64,000 nt of DNA from Nematostella vectensis (taxonomy: Eukaryota > Cnidaria > Anthozoa > Actiniaria > Edwardsiidae), in the NCBI RefSeq assembly GCF_932526225.1, contig NC_064039.1, positions 9,690,139 through 9,754,138 on the forward strand, written 5' to 3'. The notes under the pieces were generated by a model. The model was given only the letters and a program-made list of their open reading frames with translations. It ran no database searches and was not told where the DNA came from. Both the position numbers and the translations under genes were made by a program. Position 1 is the stretch's first letter; each line of letters starts with the position of its first letter. This document shows, in pieces, positions 1-11,643 of this stretch.

Positions 1-3000
1 TGATTCTTACTCAAAGCGTTCAGGTTGCATATGGTTATAGCCGGAAAGTCTAACTCTGGAACTCTTTTTTTCATCATGACTGTTGAGAATGGTCTCTCGT
101 AATACGCTGAAAAGCATTTAAAAGTCTGGAATCCGCATACAGAAAACGCAGCAATGAGAAAAAGCGCCCAAATTAACTTACGCAGAAAATGTTTTTCATT
201 CAAGTACCTCGCACCGTGAAGTGTTGTATTATCCAGGAAATCTTTGAAGCCGGATTCGTTTTGCTCGTCTTGGTCGATGTTTTCTCCATATTCAAAGTCT
301 TGTACGGCAGTTTGTTCGCTCTCCCTCATTCTTCCCCCACTTTTTACGTACAATTACAGCCTGGCCTTGGGAAATTTCATCAAACGCTTGTTACGGGCAA
401 CATATACTTGTCTCTCGTTACTTTCATCAAAATGTCGTTATATTTTAATTAGAATAGAAGTGCCACCTATCGAAGCACCTACGTGATCTGATGATGCATA
501 GAATTTGGATGAAATAAAAGAGAGAGTAAACTTAATTAAAAATTAATATTTCAATTTTCAAAATATAGAAAAACTGTAAGTAAAGGGGGAAGGATGTTTA
601 CTTTATCTGCCAAAACTTGTGAATCTTATTATTCAAATTGTCTTCTAACAAGAAAATAATAATAGTTCTAATCAAGTAGACTTATCAATAGAAGCACATC
701 TGACCTTAAGCAAATATCTTATACGATTCGTGCACTAATTTCTTATTTCAACTAGATTTGTTATCATCCTCACGCTGTGTCTAGAAGTCGAGTCATCCCG
801 TTACCAAGCACGAGTGACCCGCTGACCATTGTTCACATCAAGGCCTTTGATATGCAAACTTTTAAGTTAAAATTTGCATTCAGTGTAGTACACTGAGTAT
901 TATGTTGAGGCCCGACTACATAATGCTCACACTGTCGCCGTCAGGACACTTTGATAGCCTTTTCCCTTCTCAAGGAAGTTGGGCTCGAGTTGATCCCAAT
1001 CTTCCTTACATTCGCACCTGGCGTGTTCGTTTCCCAGGGCAGAGCGACTCCCCACTCCTAGTTATCATCTCCTTAATAGCAATACACAGGGAAGATTATT
1101 ACACGAGGAAAATATCGTGATCGCACAGTTTGAATCCTAAAAAATCGAATGGTTTATCTAGAAAGACTACAGACAAGTACAAAAGCTAGATGGTCTGCGT
1201 AGGCGCGGTGTAGACAAGGCATAGATCAATACAAGGTTGAAAAGGTATTCTAAACGACTCTGAAAAACAGAGTAGTTGCGATGACGTTTCGAGCGTTAGC
1301 CCTTTGTCGGAGCAAAAGAAACGAAGAGCTAACACTCGAAACGCCACTACTTTGCTTCACAGAGAGGTTTGACATACCTTTTCAATGCCTAAAAATTCTA
1401 TGGACTTGCAAATTAAACCTAAACATCTAAACAAAGTTAGTATGCTCTATTATCTGAAAATCACTAGAATGCCATTAAGACTTATCTAAATTGTCGAAGT
1501 TTATCAAGTCCCTCGCATACCTCCTGTTTTAGTCGCCATAGGCGCCCTATATATTGATAACGCTCTTTCAAGCCTGGTGGCTTTATAACCAAAGTGTTTT
1601 TAAGTATTATAACAAGAGACGCCAGAATAATCGGTCCCCCTTAAAATAGGCCCATGTGTTCACCATGAAACTTCTGTAGCCCTCTCTGTTTCAAGCTTAA
1701 ATAAACCTATAATCCGGGGGAGGGGGTCATTTTATTTTGCCATTACATAGAGACCATATATATAGTGCGTAAGTAGAGCGTAAAGAGCAACTACTCTTCA
1801 GCCATAAAATAGCTCAGGTTCTTAGACAAATCTCAAATCCAACCAGGAAAAACAGCAGGACCCTTTCAACAAAATGCTCAGACTACAACACAAGGGAAAC
1901 AGATCAGCAAACACAAATCAAGATACCAATAGATACCTTTATTATGATCCTCCAGGTCCATTTCCATAGCCTCAAAACACAAATGTCCACTATGTGAAGG
2001 CTTCTGGAATCATCTTGCTGCCGTTACGAATTGCAAAGCGTTGTGGGAGTTCGGCATGAAATGAGTAGTCAATACGCCTCTTTCCACAGTTAGATAGTAA
2101 GTTTTAAAGTCTTTTAACCCTAAAGCTAAGCAAATCATCATATCCAGCTTATACAGACCCAGAGAATAGCAGTCCAAATAATTTCAGAATAAATTTAGTT
2201 TCAGAAAAGACAGCATTTAGGAGAGCTGTGGTGATTCATTGGAAAATTATTTTCTCATCCAGGCAAGCCAAACAAACAAACAAACCAACAAACAGCAACA
2301 AAACATGAATCCACCTTTGCTTGCAAACATCTGTATCATAGCACTAAATTATGCCCCAATAGACTTAATTATGTCCTAGGGTACTCTCCTAGAAAAATAC
2401 AAGCAATCACTTGTGCTAGCATTAGCACAGCGACGATGGATTTGAGATGGGACCGCGAAGCACTGTTGGAACGCTCGGATACCGCTGACTAGGTAACAGC
2501 GGTCTTTTGACGGGCTTGTAAATAACTAAAAAAGTGTGTGTGTGTTGTTTGGGGGGGGGGGGGGAGGGGTATACGTATAAATAGCTTAAAAATGAGCTTA
2601 TTTGACTCTGCAATGCGCGTGAAATGGTGGCTTGATTAGCCTTCTTTTTTTTAAATGAAGTAAAAAGTAATTCCATAAATGTTCATGTACCTTGCCGCTG
2701 GCACAACGGGACGCGGGCTCTGGAAACGAGATTGTTCTTACAGTATCGACTGTGACGCCTACGCTCAAATTTTCGGGCGAAATGTGAGCATCATCCTACG
2801 ATGATAATAAATCATCTTACACAGGCTCAACCATAGCGTTCTTGGGTCTATAATCGTTAAGCGTTACTGCTAAAGCGTTATTGCTAATATTGTTCATACT
2901 ACTTTATTCGCCTCTCTATGCTGTTGATAAAACACTTATCATGACGTTGGATAGCAGGTAGAATAATTATGTACCCAAGGAATTATATTGACTGCAAGTG

Positions 3001-3815
3001 TTAACGGCTGAGCCGTCAAATTTTAATGTGATGGAGAGAGGATGAAGGCTAGTTCCCTGGATACCGCTCGCCCCCTCTTGAATCAATCAATTTACTAAAT
3101 GATCGTCAAGGCATAAACCGATAAACACTATTTCGCATTTAAAAATAAGAACCAGTCGTATACAATTCAGATGTGAACAAAAATTGAAACGAGTTTGTAT
3201 ATATTCCAACCACAATTGGGAACAGTTTGAAGTGAAAATTACTGAGTGTTTTAAATAGTTAAAGTAATGACTATTAAGGGCTTCCCATACCACGATGATA
3301 CCAAGCCTTTTAAGTTTACTAAGAACTCACTGGGTTTACTCTATGTTTTATTGCTATGAAGCGCTATATGTTTCTAGTAATCTGCATTATTGTTAAACGC
3401 ACTGAATTTAGTATGTGCTTTGTTTATTTGTTTCGCACAGCTTTTCGTTTTTTTAGATCTGCACCTGCTCCCGTAAAACATTAAAGGCAAAGCTAAAATC
3501 GAATACTTATTTAAAAAGAACACTCCAACGATTAAGCCAATGTGGATAATTCCTAGCGAACCTAACGGTGGGATTATATTACATTGTTTGTCAGATTTGA
3601 GGGAAAGTTTTCCCCTCAATTTCGCCAGTGTTATTTTTATTTGATAGGTTTCTACCTTAATTAGTGTCAATCCCGCACACAGCACGCGCGAAATGATAAT
3701 TGCTCCAGAACAAAAACCTTCAAATCGACTGACGAGATGGGATAATAAGTGAGTCCTTTTTTGACGTTTCTTAAGGGCCTCTTGGTACGCGACGTCTGCT
3801 TGTGGTAAGCGGTTA
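1..3815. other. Gene-poor 5' flank
   Basis: No open frame here is long, has splice support, or resembles a known family. The stretch is AT-rich with a G-run near 2550-2563 next to a short GT-rich tract, and one foldback element (1252-1384, listed separately). The antisense frame at 3374-3937 overlaps the start of the K+ channel gene and has no family resemblance. Promoter elements of the channel gene should lie at the right end, but I cannot point to one. Confidence 0.5.
1252..1384. mobile_element. Short foldback (MITE-like) element, copy 1
   Basis: An imperfect palindrome. The left arm contains GACGTTTCGAGCGTTAGCCC and the right arm contains the inverse, GAGCTAACACTCGAAACG, around a loop near 1318. 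Outer parts (CTCTGAAAAACAGAGTAGT and ACTACTTTGCTTCACAGAG) also pair. A related copy lies at 40075-40216 inside a kinesin intron with the same core and the same flanking word ACATACC. It has no coding capacity, so it is best read as a non-autonomous transposable element. Confidence 0.6.
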
Positions 3816-6634
3816 TTGCTATCTATAATAAATGAAATTGTGGTATTTCTGCATAGAGATCCGGATATGCGCTTGTGGCTATATTCACGGCAGATCGCCG
3901 ATACATCTCGACAACAGACTATAGACTGCGAGTCCACAAGGGATGCATTTAATATGCGTCATTCAATAACTGCGCTAGATCCAGTGTCTGGTAACTTGGC
4001 TAACACCTCCGTGAAGTCGACTTCTAAACGCACTGCAGATAACAATTCATTTTTCGGCCCACAGCGAAGGAAAAGGATAGCGTTAAACGTCGGTGGCAGG
4101 GTTTTTGTGGTACGGACACATCTTCTTGACAGATTTCCAAACTCTTTACTCGGAAGCTTACAGATTGGTCAATTTTACGATAAAAATAAACAGGAGTTCT
4201 TCTTTGACAGGGATCCGGATGTTTTTCGCTACATATTGAACTATTTGCGGAGCGGCCGACTTCACGTTTCGGACGAGGAATGCTTTAATAGTTTATTAGA
4301 TGAGCTAGAGTTTTTTCACATCCCCACTGAGGACATTTTGCAGGATACCTGTTGTCAGGAGTATTACGGAAAAAACTGTGAAGAAGTGCTCTGCAAACAT
4401 TGCGAAAAAAACACCGAGGGGAAATCCCTGACGGAGTCAATAAGTTCCAAGGCGTTCTACGTCAAAAGGAATCGGGAGAAAATTTGGTCTTTTTTGACAG
4501 AGCCGGAAACTTCATTTAGCGCGCTAATCTACTTTTATATAATTTCTCTTGTTACTATGTTAAACGCACTGCTGGTTGTTGCCGAAACAAACAATTGCGA
4601 AGTCAATCGTAAGTGCGGGGAGATCCACGAAGATGTGTTTTTCACAATTGACGCTTTTTGCGTCGCAGTTTTCACAGCTGACTATGGCGCGCGTTTGGCA
4701 ACCGCCAAACAACGTCTTCATTTCGCGCGGGCTGGTATGAATATTATCGACGTATTGGCTTTACTTCCATTCTATCTGACACTAATCCTAAATTATGCGT
4801 TCAACATTCATCAGGATTACTCCTTTTTGACTATCCTAAGACTCTTTAGGGTGTTTCGTATCATTAGGTTGACGAAACGCTCGGAGCGTTTGCGCGCCAT
4901 TGCGTCCATCGCCACAAGCACTGGACTTACAGATTATGTCATGGTTACACTCGGCGTTCTCATGCTATTGGTATTCTTTTCCACGATTATTTATTATGTG
5001 GAGCAGATGAGCAGCGACACGCAGTTTGAGAGTATTCCCGACGCCATGTGGTACGCTGCGGTCACCATCACTAGCCTTGGGTGAGTGCACGCTATTAACC
5101 AGGGTTTTATACTTTAATACGTAAAACAGGTTAAGAGATCAAATTTGAGGCCCCAGCACGAAACTCATTAGACAGGCTCCGTATACAAGCAAATAGCAAA
5201 GCGCACAACTGCGGGGGTGAATACGGCAAATTATTACATTTGTACTTAATCCCAAAGGTTTTTATATGCCAATTTTGTTCCACCTTAACTTCTCACAATG
5301 TCATTTTCTCTACTTTTCGCGCGCTTTTATTGAAGTTTATTTCGTGTATGTTATGAAAACGTTTCACGACTTCGCGGCGTTTGTGAAAGACAATAAGCGC
5401 AAAAATATTATAAATGTTTGATTTTAACTCTATTTGATTAAACTTTATTAGGAAAGAATTATATACAGACACTGCAGTAGGACTTTGCAATTTATTCTCA
5501 CAAATAGCAGCTATCTCTGGCTAATTAAACTGGCTTCTGATTTTCAATAAATTAGTGCTCAAACTCTTAAGAGCACTGAAGATGTTTTCTTGTGCACTAT
5601 GTATTATTATTGTTGTATATTATTTTTTATGAAAAAAAGTTAGGAAAAAGGTCATATCGATGGAGCTTTTCTATCGTTTCAATCTTTTATTTGCTTATCT
5701 TTTTGACCACGAACACTCCATATTGGGGAGATCAGAATAACACAACACACCGCTATCTAGTGGCTATGCTTTTTGGGTTCGGAACGTGATGCGGTGACAT
5801 GCGTTTATACTTCACGGTTCTTTAATGGTGGTACCGCCCGAAAAATGCCTTTGACTAGAATTAAAATTTGGTCCGGGGATTGTGTGTTCGCCAGTGGCCT
5901 TAGTGTTTTACCATTTTGTGGATCTTTTTGTCGAAAGGTTTAAAAAACTAAAATATTTTTTATATTTTGCAAGGGAGTTTTTCGCTATCCTTTTTTAATA
6001 TTATTATTGTTTCTCTTCCTTTTTCTAATAGTGTAGTTATTTGAAAATTAAGTTTGCACTCGGGAATCCATGTTTCGTAACATGCAGTGGTTAGTGTGTA
6101 ACGAAAACATGGCTAGTTCCTAGTCTCTGAAAGCCTCACGTGAATGCTTAGGCATATAGTTAAATCTGGAATTGCTTTCATTTACGCAAATTTGATTCTG
6201 AAAAAGCACTGCAGTTTACGACATATGGAACAACATATGCAATCTTGATTTGAAATAGATGTAAGATGTTTTACCGTTCATTCTCGTTTCCTATCGTTGT
6301 ATTAGGTGGGTTTTGGGACATGGTTATATCATGTAAATATTTTACTGTTCGTCGTCGTTTCTTTTCTCTGTGGTAATCACCAGGTATCGTGACAAGGTTA
6401 TCATGTAAATGTTTTACTGGTCGTCCTCGTTTTCTATCTCTGTGGTCATCACCAGGTATGGTGACATGGTTATCATGTAAATGTTTTACTGTTCGTCCTC
6501 GTTTACTATCTCTTTGTATCACCAGGTATGGTGACATGGTGCCGTCCACGATGCTGGGAAAGCTGTGTGGGGTGGCTACCATCTTGACGGGATTCCTGGG
6601 AAGCAGTCTGCTCATACCCATCGTGCAGATGAAG
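3816..6634 (+). CDS. Voltage-gated K+ channel alpha subunit (Kv, Shal/Shaw-like), 3' end not found
   Basis: Two exons are supported: 3816-5080 and 6526-6634. Exon 1 encodes an N-terminal T1 tetramerisation domain from about residue 86 (ALNVGGRVF, FFDRDPDVFRYILNYLRSG), a Cys-rich stretch that fits the Zn-binding T1 type (DTCCQEYYG), then S1 to S5. S4 carries regularly spaced charges (ILRLFRVFRIIRLTKRSERL). The exon ends in the pore at TITSLG; exon 2 resumes with YGDMVP, so the intron splits the TSLGYGD filter (donor GG/GTGAGT, acceptor CACCAG/GT). S6 reads TILTGFLGSSLLIPIVQMK and keeps only the second proline of the usual PVP. After ATGAAG a GTACCC donor fits, but no C-terminal exon was recognised; without splicing, the frame ends at 6709 after a glycine run. 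The start is the first ATG of the frame; ATGs at 3867 or 3954 are alternatives that keep T1. Confidence 0.85.
6315..6548 (+). repeat. Tandem copies of the K+ channel exon 2 acceptor
   Basis: About three diverged copies of a unit of roughly 70-80 bp precede the real exon. Each holds GTAAATGTTTTACTG, a CGTC(C/G)TCGTTT word and the junction-like ATCACCAGGTATGGTGACAT. The last copy is the real acceptor and first codons of exon 2. The preceding copy also has CACCAG followed by codons for YGDMV, but then runs to ATCATGTAA, so splicing there would truncate the channel just after the filter. Confidence 0.75.
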
Positions 6635-6990
6635 GTACCCGAGAGGGGGGGGGGGGGGGGGGGGGGGGGGGAGAAGGGAGGGGAAGGAGGAGGGGGGGAA
6701 TCTCCTTAAATCCATCGTACAGATGAAGGTACCCGAGAGGGGGGGGGGAGGTGGGAAGGGAAGAAGGAGGGGGGGATCTACTTAAACCAATCGTACAGAT
6801 GAAGGTACAGGAAGAGGGGGAGGGGTCGTCTGCTTGACCCATCTGGGAAGTTCGCTTATACACATTATATAGATAAAATGCTAGGGAGATTGGGGGGGGG
6901 GGGGGGGGGCTGGAGGGGAGGGGAGGGGAGGGGTGGCAGTACGTTCATAGTCATTGTACATATGAAATGCGAGGGGAAGTCACTGGGACA
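6615..6990 (+). repeat. Tandem copies of the K+ channel exon 2 donor, with G-runs
   Basis: The end of exon 2, CATCGTGCAGATGAAG followed by GTACCCGAGAG, recurs at about 6712-6740 (CATCGTACAGATGAAGGTAC) and 6790-6810 (AATCGTACAGATGAAGGTAC), with a more decayed form near 6950 (CATTGTACATATGAAATGC). Copies are separated by long G-runs (for example 6645-6670 and 6893-6910). GGG runs are known intronic splicing enhancers, so these decoy donors could be used, but this is inference. Confidence 0.7.
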
Positions 6991-7846
6991 CAAAAGCCGA
7001 CGGGGAGGAGGCAGTGCGCAGATCTATCAAGGCCCTCAGAAGGAGTAAGAGGATATCGATTTAGGAAATACCAATATCCAACTTGTCCGCATAGGTGGAT
7101 AGCCACTCCCCTCCCCTTCCTCCCTTTGCAAAACAAAAATACACTGGCCTCAAATCTGTTTGGACTTCCGACACATACTCCCTTTGTTTTATTCCGTAGT
7201 TTGGCAACATCTCAAAGGGTTAGCGGCACAACGGATACGTCAATCATGATCTGTCAATCATTGGTCTGCGTCCAGATTGCGTCATATGACTAACATTGCG
7301 ACAATTGCACAAATGTTGTGCATGCAAATGCTATCTGCTCTAAACTAATCAAAGGTTTCTTTGTAACATGTACAGCGTAGCGTTCTGTTTGTAATGCGTC
7401 GGTGGATAAATATATCTGTTTTTCATACTCATACTTTGATTGAACAAACCCTTTTAAAAGTAAGACACGCGACAGAGACTTGCTTTGAACCTCTAGCGTG
7501 TGTACAATGTTAATAGAGTTTTAAATAATAATGTTTTTATCCTCGCTTGGGGCATGCAGGAAAAGGTGTTGCTTTGTATGTCACATACCAAAAACTTTCT
7601 AGAAAAAAGAAACACAAATAAAAAAACACTTGTAGAAACTACAAGCTTTGTACTCATAGTTTTATAATACCCTGAAAGTTTCTGATACAGCAAAACCTTT
7701 TAAAGCGTTTTGCAATAAAAGTGCAGTTAAAAATGCTTTTTTTCCTGTTTTGCCATCTTGAACCACAACATGGTAGTGGAGGAAACGGAAAAACTTGACC
7801 TAAAGTCAAATCGGCCACAATGTATCTCCTTTCATACTAAAGTGTT
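6991..7846. other. Intergenic stretch between channel and lectin genes
   Basis: A 108-residue frame at 6967-7293 (+) has no family resemblance and no clear acceptor, so it is not called. The missing terminal exon of the K+ channel may lie here but could not be picked out. The 3' flank of the minus-strand lectin gene occupies the right end. Nothing else was seen. Confidence 0.4.
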
Positions 7847-8556
7847 TTATATTCTGCTCGCGCGCACAGTTGTTGTATACTGAGAAGGCTCTGCGTACGT
7901 AGACTCAGCGTCGTCAAAAACATCAGCAGGGTGTTCCACCGTAATGGCGTCATTCATCTGACACAAACCCATCTGAGTGCCCCCCTGAGGCTTAAAGTTA
8001 AACGATAAGCAGCGACGGTCTACAAGACACAAGCCGGCGCACTCCAAGATAGTCACCCTTTTTTTGTGGCTAAAAATGTGATTGACGAGAACCTTTCCGT
8101 GTGTACTTGTGTATAACTGTGAGTAATACGCACCAGACGGGGGCGTTTCCATTGGAGAAACGTACTTGCACACATACGGCCAACTAATGAACTGATCCAA
8201 ATCCGTAAGCCAGGCTCCTCTATCATCGATGCGCCCGAAGTTCTTATTAGCATCGGTCGGCGGTGTACCCCCACTCCAGTTCGTGAACGCGATAGGGCTG
8301 CCATCCACCCAGACATAATGATCCTGTGTCACGTGATCATTGACTCCGATCCAGGCGCTTGTCTTGCCGCCCTCGCGGAGCAAGGACGCCACAAACGAGT
8401 TCTCATCTGCGGTTAGGATGGTCGCAAGAAAAGCTCCTTGTTCCTGGCAACTAGATTTTGCGATCGACCAGGTGGCTTCATCTGAAACTAATCTGATGCA
8501 CGCGTTGTTGTGCTGTGACCAGTCGGGTGACGGGCAAGACATTGTGGCAGCTAACA
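7847..8556 (-). CDS. Secreted C-type lectin-like + PAN/apple domain protein, terminal exon
   Basis: The exon starts after a CTTTCAG acceptor (phase 1) and runs about 236 codons to the stop. A C-type lectin fold comes first: CPSPDW, CIRL, the first core Cys in CQEQGAFLATI, WIGVND, YVWVDGSPIAFTNWSGG and a final YVCKY. A second Cys cluster follows (ILECAGLCLVDRRCLSFNF, then GLCQMND), typical of PAN/apple modules that mediate protein or sugar binding outside the cell. The signal peptide must be on an exon upstream, beyond the minisatellite; I could not find it. The usual inner Cys pair of the lectin fold is absent (NKNFGRI and LTDLDQF at those sites) and the EPN/QPD sugar motif reads TPP, so Ca-dependent sugar binding is doubtful. 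An internal ATG six codons in is a weaker alternative start. Confidence 0.8.
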
Positions 8557-8557
8557 C

Positions 8558-11500
8558 TGAAAGGTAAGGGTTACAGGGGTAGTACCACTATGAAAGGTAA
8601 GAGTTACAGGGGTAGTGCCACTATAAAAGGTATGGGTTACAGGGGTAGTACCATTATAAAAGGTAAGAGTTACGGGGTAGTACCACTATGAAAGGTAAGA
8701 GTTACAGGGGTAGTGCCACTATGAAAGGTATGGGATACAGGGGTAGTACCACTATGAACGGTAAGAGTTACAGGGGTAGTACCACTATTAATGGTAAGAG
8801 TTACAGGGGTAGTACCACTATGAACGGTAAGAGTTACAGGGGTAGTACCACTATGAAAGGTAAGGGTTACAGTGGTAGTACCACTATGAAAGGTAAGAGT
8901 TACAGGGGTAGTACCACTATGAAAAGTAAGGGTTACAGGGGTAGTACCACTATGGTGTGGGTTACAGGGGTAGTACCACTATGAAAGGTATGGGATACAG
9001 GGGTAGTACCACTATGAAAGGTAAGGGTTACAGGGGTAGTGCCACTATGAAAGGTAAGGGTTACAGGGGTAGTACCACTATGAGAGGTAAGGGTTACAGG
9101 GGTAGTACCACTATGGAAGGTAAGGGTTACAGGGGTAGTACCACTATGAAAGGTAAGAGTTACAGGGGTAGTACCACTATGAAAGGTATGGGTTACAGGG
9201 GTAGTACCACTATGAAAGTTAAGAGTTACAGGGGTAGTACCACTATGAAAGGTAAGAGTTTCAGGGGTAGTACCACTATGAAAGGTAAGGTTTACAGGGG
9301 TAGTACCACTATGAAAGGTATGGGTTACAGGGGTAGTACCACTATGAAAGGTAAGAGTTACAGGGGTAGTACCACTATGAAAGGTATGGGTTACAGGGGT
9401 AGTGCCACTATGAAAGGTAAGGGTTACAAGGGTAGTACCACTATGAAAGGTATGGGTTACAGGGGTAGTACCACTATGAAAGGTAAGAGTTACAGGGTAG
9501 TACCACTATGAAATGTAAGGGTTACAGGGTAGTACCACTATGAAAGGTATGGGTTACAGGGGTAGTGCCACTATGAACAGTAAGGGTTACAGGGGTAGTA
9601 CCACTATGAAAGGTGAGGGTTACTGGGGTAGTGCCACTATGAAAGGTAAAGGTTACAAGGGTAGTACCACTATGAAAGGTAAGGGTTACTGGGGTAGTGC
9701 CACTATGAAAGGTATGGGTTACAGGGGTAGTACCACTATGAAAGGTAAGAGTTACAGGGGTAGTACCACTATGAAAGGTATGGGTTACAGGGGTAGTACC
9801 ACTATGAAAGGTAAGAGTTACAGGGGTAGTACCACTATGAAAGGTAAGGGTTACAGGGGTAGTGCCACTATGAAAGGTATGGGTTACAGGGGTAGTACCA
9901 CTATGAAAGGTAAGGGTTACTGGTGTAGTACCACTATGAAAGGTAAGGGTTACTGGGGTAGTGCCACTATGAAAGGTATGGGTTACAGGGGTAGTACCAC
10001 TATGAAAGGTAAGAGTTACAGGAGTAGTACCACTATGAAAGGTAAGAGTTACAGGGGTAGTACCACTATGAAAGGTAAGGGTTACAGGGGTAGTGCCTCT
10101 ATGAAAGGTATGGATTACAGGGGTAGTACCACTATGAAAGGTAAGACTTACAGGGGTAGTACCACTATGAAAGGAAAGGGTTACAGGTGTAGTACCACTA
10201 TGAAAGGTAAGGGTTACTGGGGTAGTGCCACTATGAAAGGTATGGGTTACAGGGGTAGTACCACTATGAAAGGTAAGAGTTACAGGAGTAGTACCACTAT
10301 GAAAGGTAAGAGTTACAGGGGTAGTACCACTATGAAAGGTATGGGTTACAGGGGTAGGGCCACTATGAAAGGTATGGGTTACAGGGGTAGTACCATTATA
10401 AAAGGTAAGAGTTACGGGGTAGTACCACTATGAAAGGTAAGAGTTACAGGGGTAGTACCATTATAAAAGGTAAGAGTTACAGGGGTAGTACCACTATGAA
10501 AGGTAAGAGTTACAGGGGTAGTACCATTATAAAAGGTAAGAGTTACGGGGTAGTACCACTATGAAAGGTAAGAGTTACAGGGGTAGTACCATTATAAAAG
10601 GTAAGAGTTACAGGGGTAGTACCACTATGAAAGGTAAGAGTTACAGGGGTAGTACCACTATGAAAGGTAAGGGTTACAGGGGTAGTACCACTATGAAAGG
10701 AAAGGGTTACAGGTGTAGTACCACTATGAAAGGTAAGGGTTACTGGGGTAGTACCACTATGAAAGGTAAGAGTTACAGGGGTAGTACCATTATGAAAGGT
10801 AAGAGTTACGGGGTAGTACCACTATGAAAGGTAAGAGTTACAGGGGTAGTACCACTATGAAAGGTAAGGGTTACAGGGTAGTACCACTATGAAAGGTGAG
10901 GATTACAGGGGTAGTGCCACTATGAAAGGTAAGAGTTACAGGTGTAGTACCACTATGAAAGGTAAGAGTTACAGGGGTAGTGCCACTATGAAAGGTAAGG
11001 GTTACAGGGGTAGTACCACTATGAAAGGTAAGAGTTACAGGGGTAGTACCACTATGAAAGGTAAGGGTTACAGGGTAGTACCACTATGAAAGGTGAGGAT
11101 TACAGGGGTAGTGCCACTATGAAAGGTAAGGGTTACAGGTGTAGTACCTCTATGAAAGGTAAGAGTTACAGGGGTAGTGCCACTATGAAAGGTAAGGGTT
11201 ACAGGGGTAGTACCACTATGAAAGGTAAGAGTTACAGGGGTAGTACCACTATGAAAGGTAAGAGTTACAGGGGTAGTACCACTATGAAAGGTAAGGGTTA
11301 CAGGTGTAGTACCTCTATGAAAGGTAAGAGTTACAGGGGTAGTGCCACTATGAAAGGTAAGGGTTACAGGGGTAGTACCACTATGAAAGGTAAGGGTTAC
11401 AGGGGTAGTACCACTATGAAAGGTAAGAGTTACAGGGGTAGTACCACTATAAAAGGTATGACTTACAGGGGTAGTACCAATATGAAAGGTAAGAGTTACA

Positions 11501-11643
11501 GGGGTAGTACCACTATGAAATGTATGGGTTACAGGAGTAGTACCACTATGAAAGGTAAGAGTTACAGGGGTAGTACCACTATGGTAAGAGTTACAGGGGT
11601 AGTGCCACTATGAAAGGTAAGAGTTACAGGGGTAGTACCACTG
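8558..11643. repeat. 33-bp minisatellite, about 93 copies
   Basis: The unit has three parts: ATGAAAGGTAAGAGTTACAG, GGGTAGTACC and ACT (33 bp). It is tandemly repeated with base changes at a few positions (AAGAG, AAGGG or ATGGG after GGT) and occasional 1-base deletions. Because 33 is a multiple of 3, long plus-strand frames appear, encoding an 11-residue motif like MKGKSYRGSTT, but they have no gene context. The minus strand is open in one frame too. The array sits in the intron just upstream of the lectin exon. Its first unit merges with that exon's acceptor: minus-strand CTTACCTTTCAG at the exon, CTTACCTTTCATAG in the repeats. So the array appears to have grown from the splice acceptor region. 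Confidence 0.95.

Noticed and set aside
3374-3937. 187-codon minus frame overlapping the K+ channel start
   Set aside because: It overlaps antisense to the well-supported channel exon and resembles no family.
6389-6709. Separate 106-codon gene over channel exon 2
   Set aside because: Only 6526-6634 has coding similarity, and it joins exon 1 in phase; the glycine run after it is a G-tract.
8688-11613. Long plus-strand frames with an 11-residue repeat (MKGKSYRGSTT)
   Set aside because: They follow from a 33-bp unit without a stop; 1-base deletions break the frame several times, there is no signal peptide or flanking unique coding sequence, and the array lies in an intron of a minus-strand gene.
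8558-11643. CRISPR-like appearance of regular repeats
   Set aside because: There are no unique spacers; units are head-to-tail, and the context is eukaryotic.
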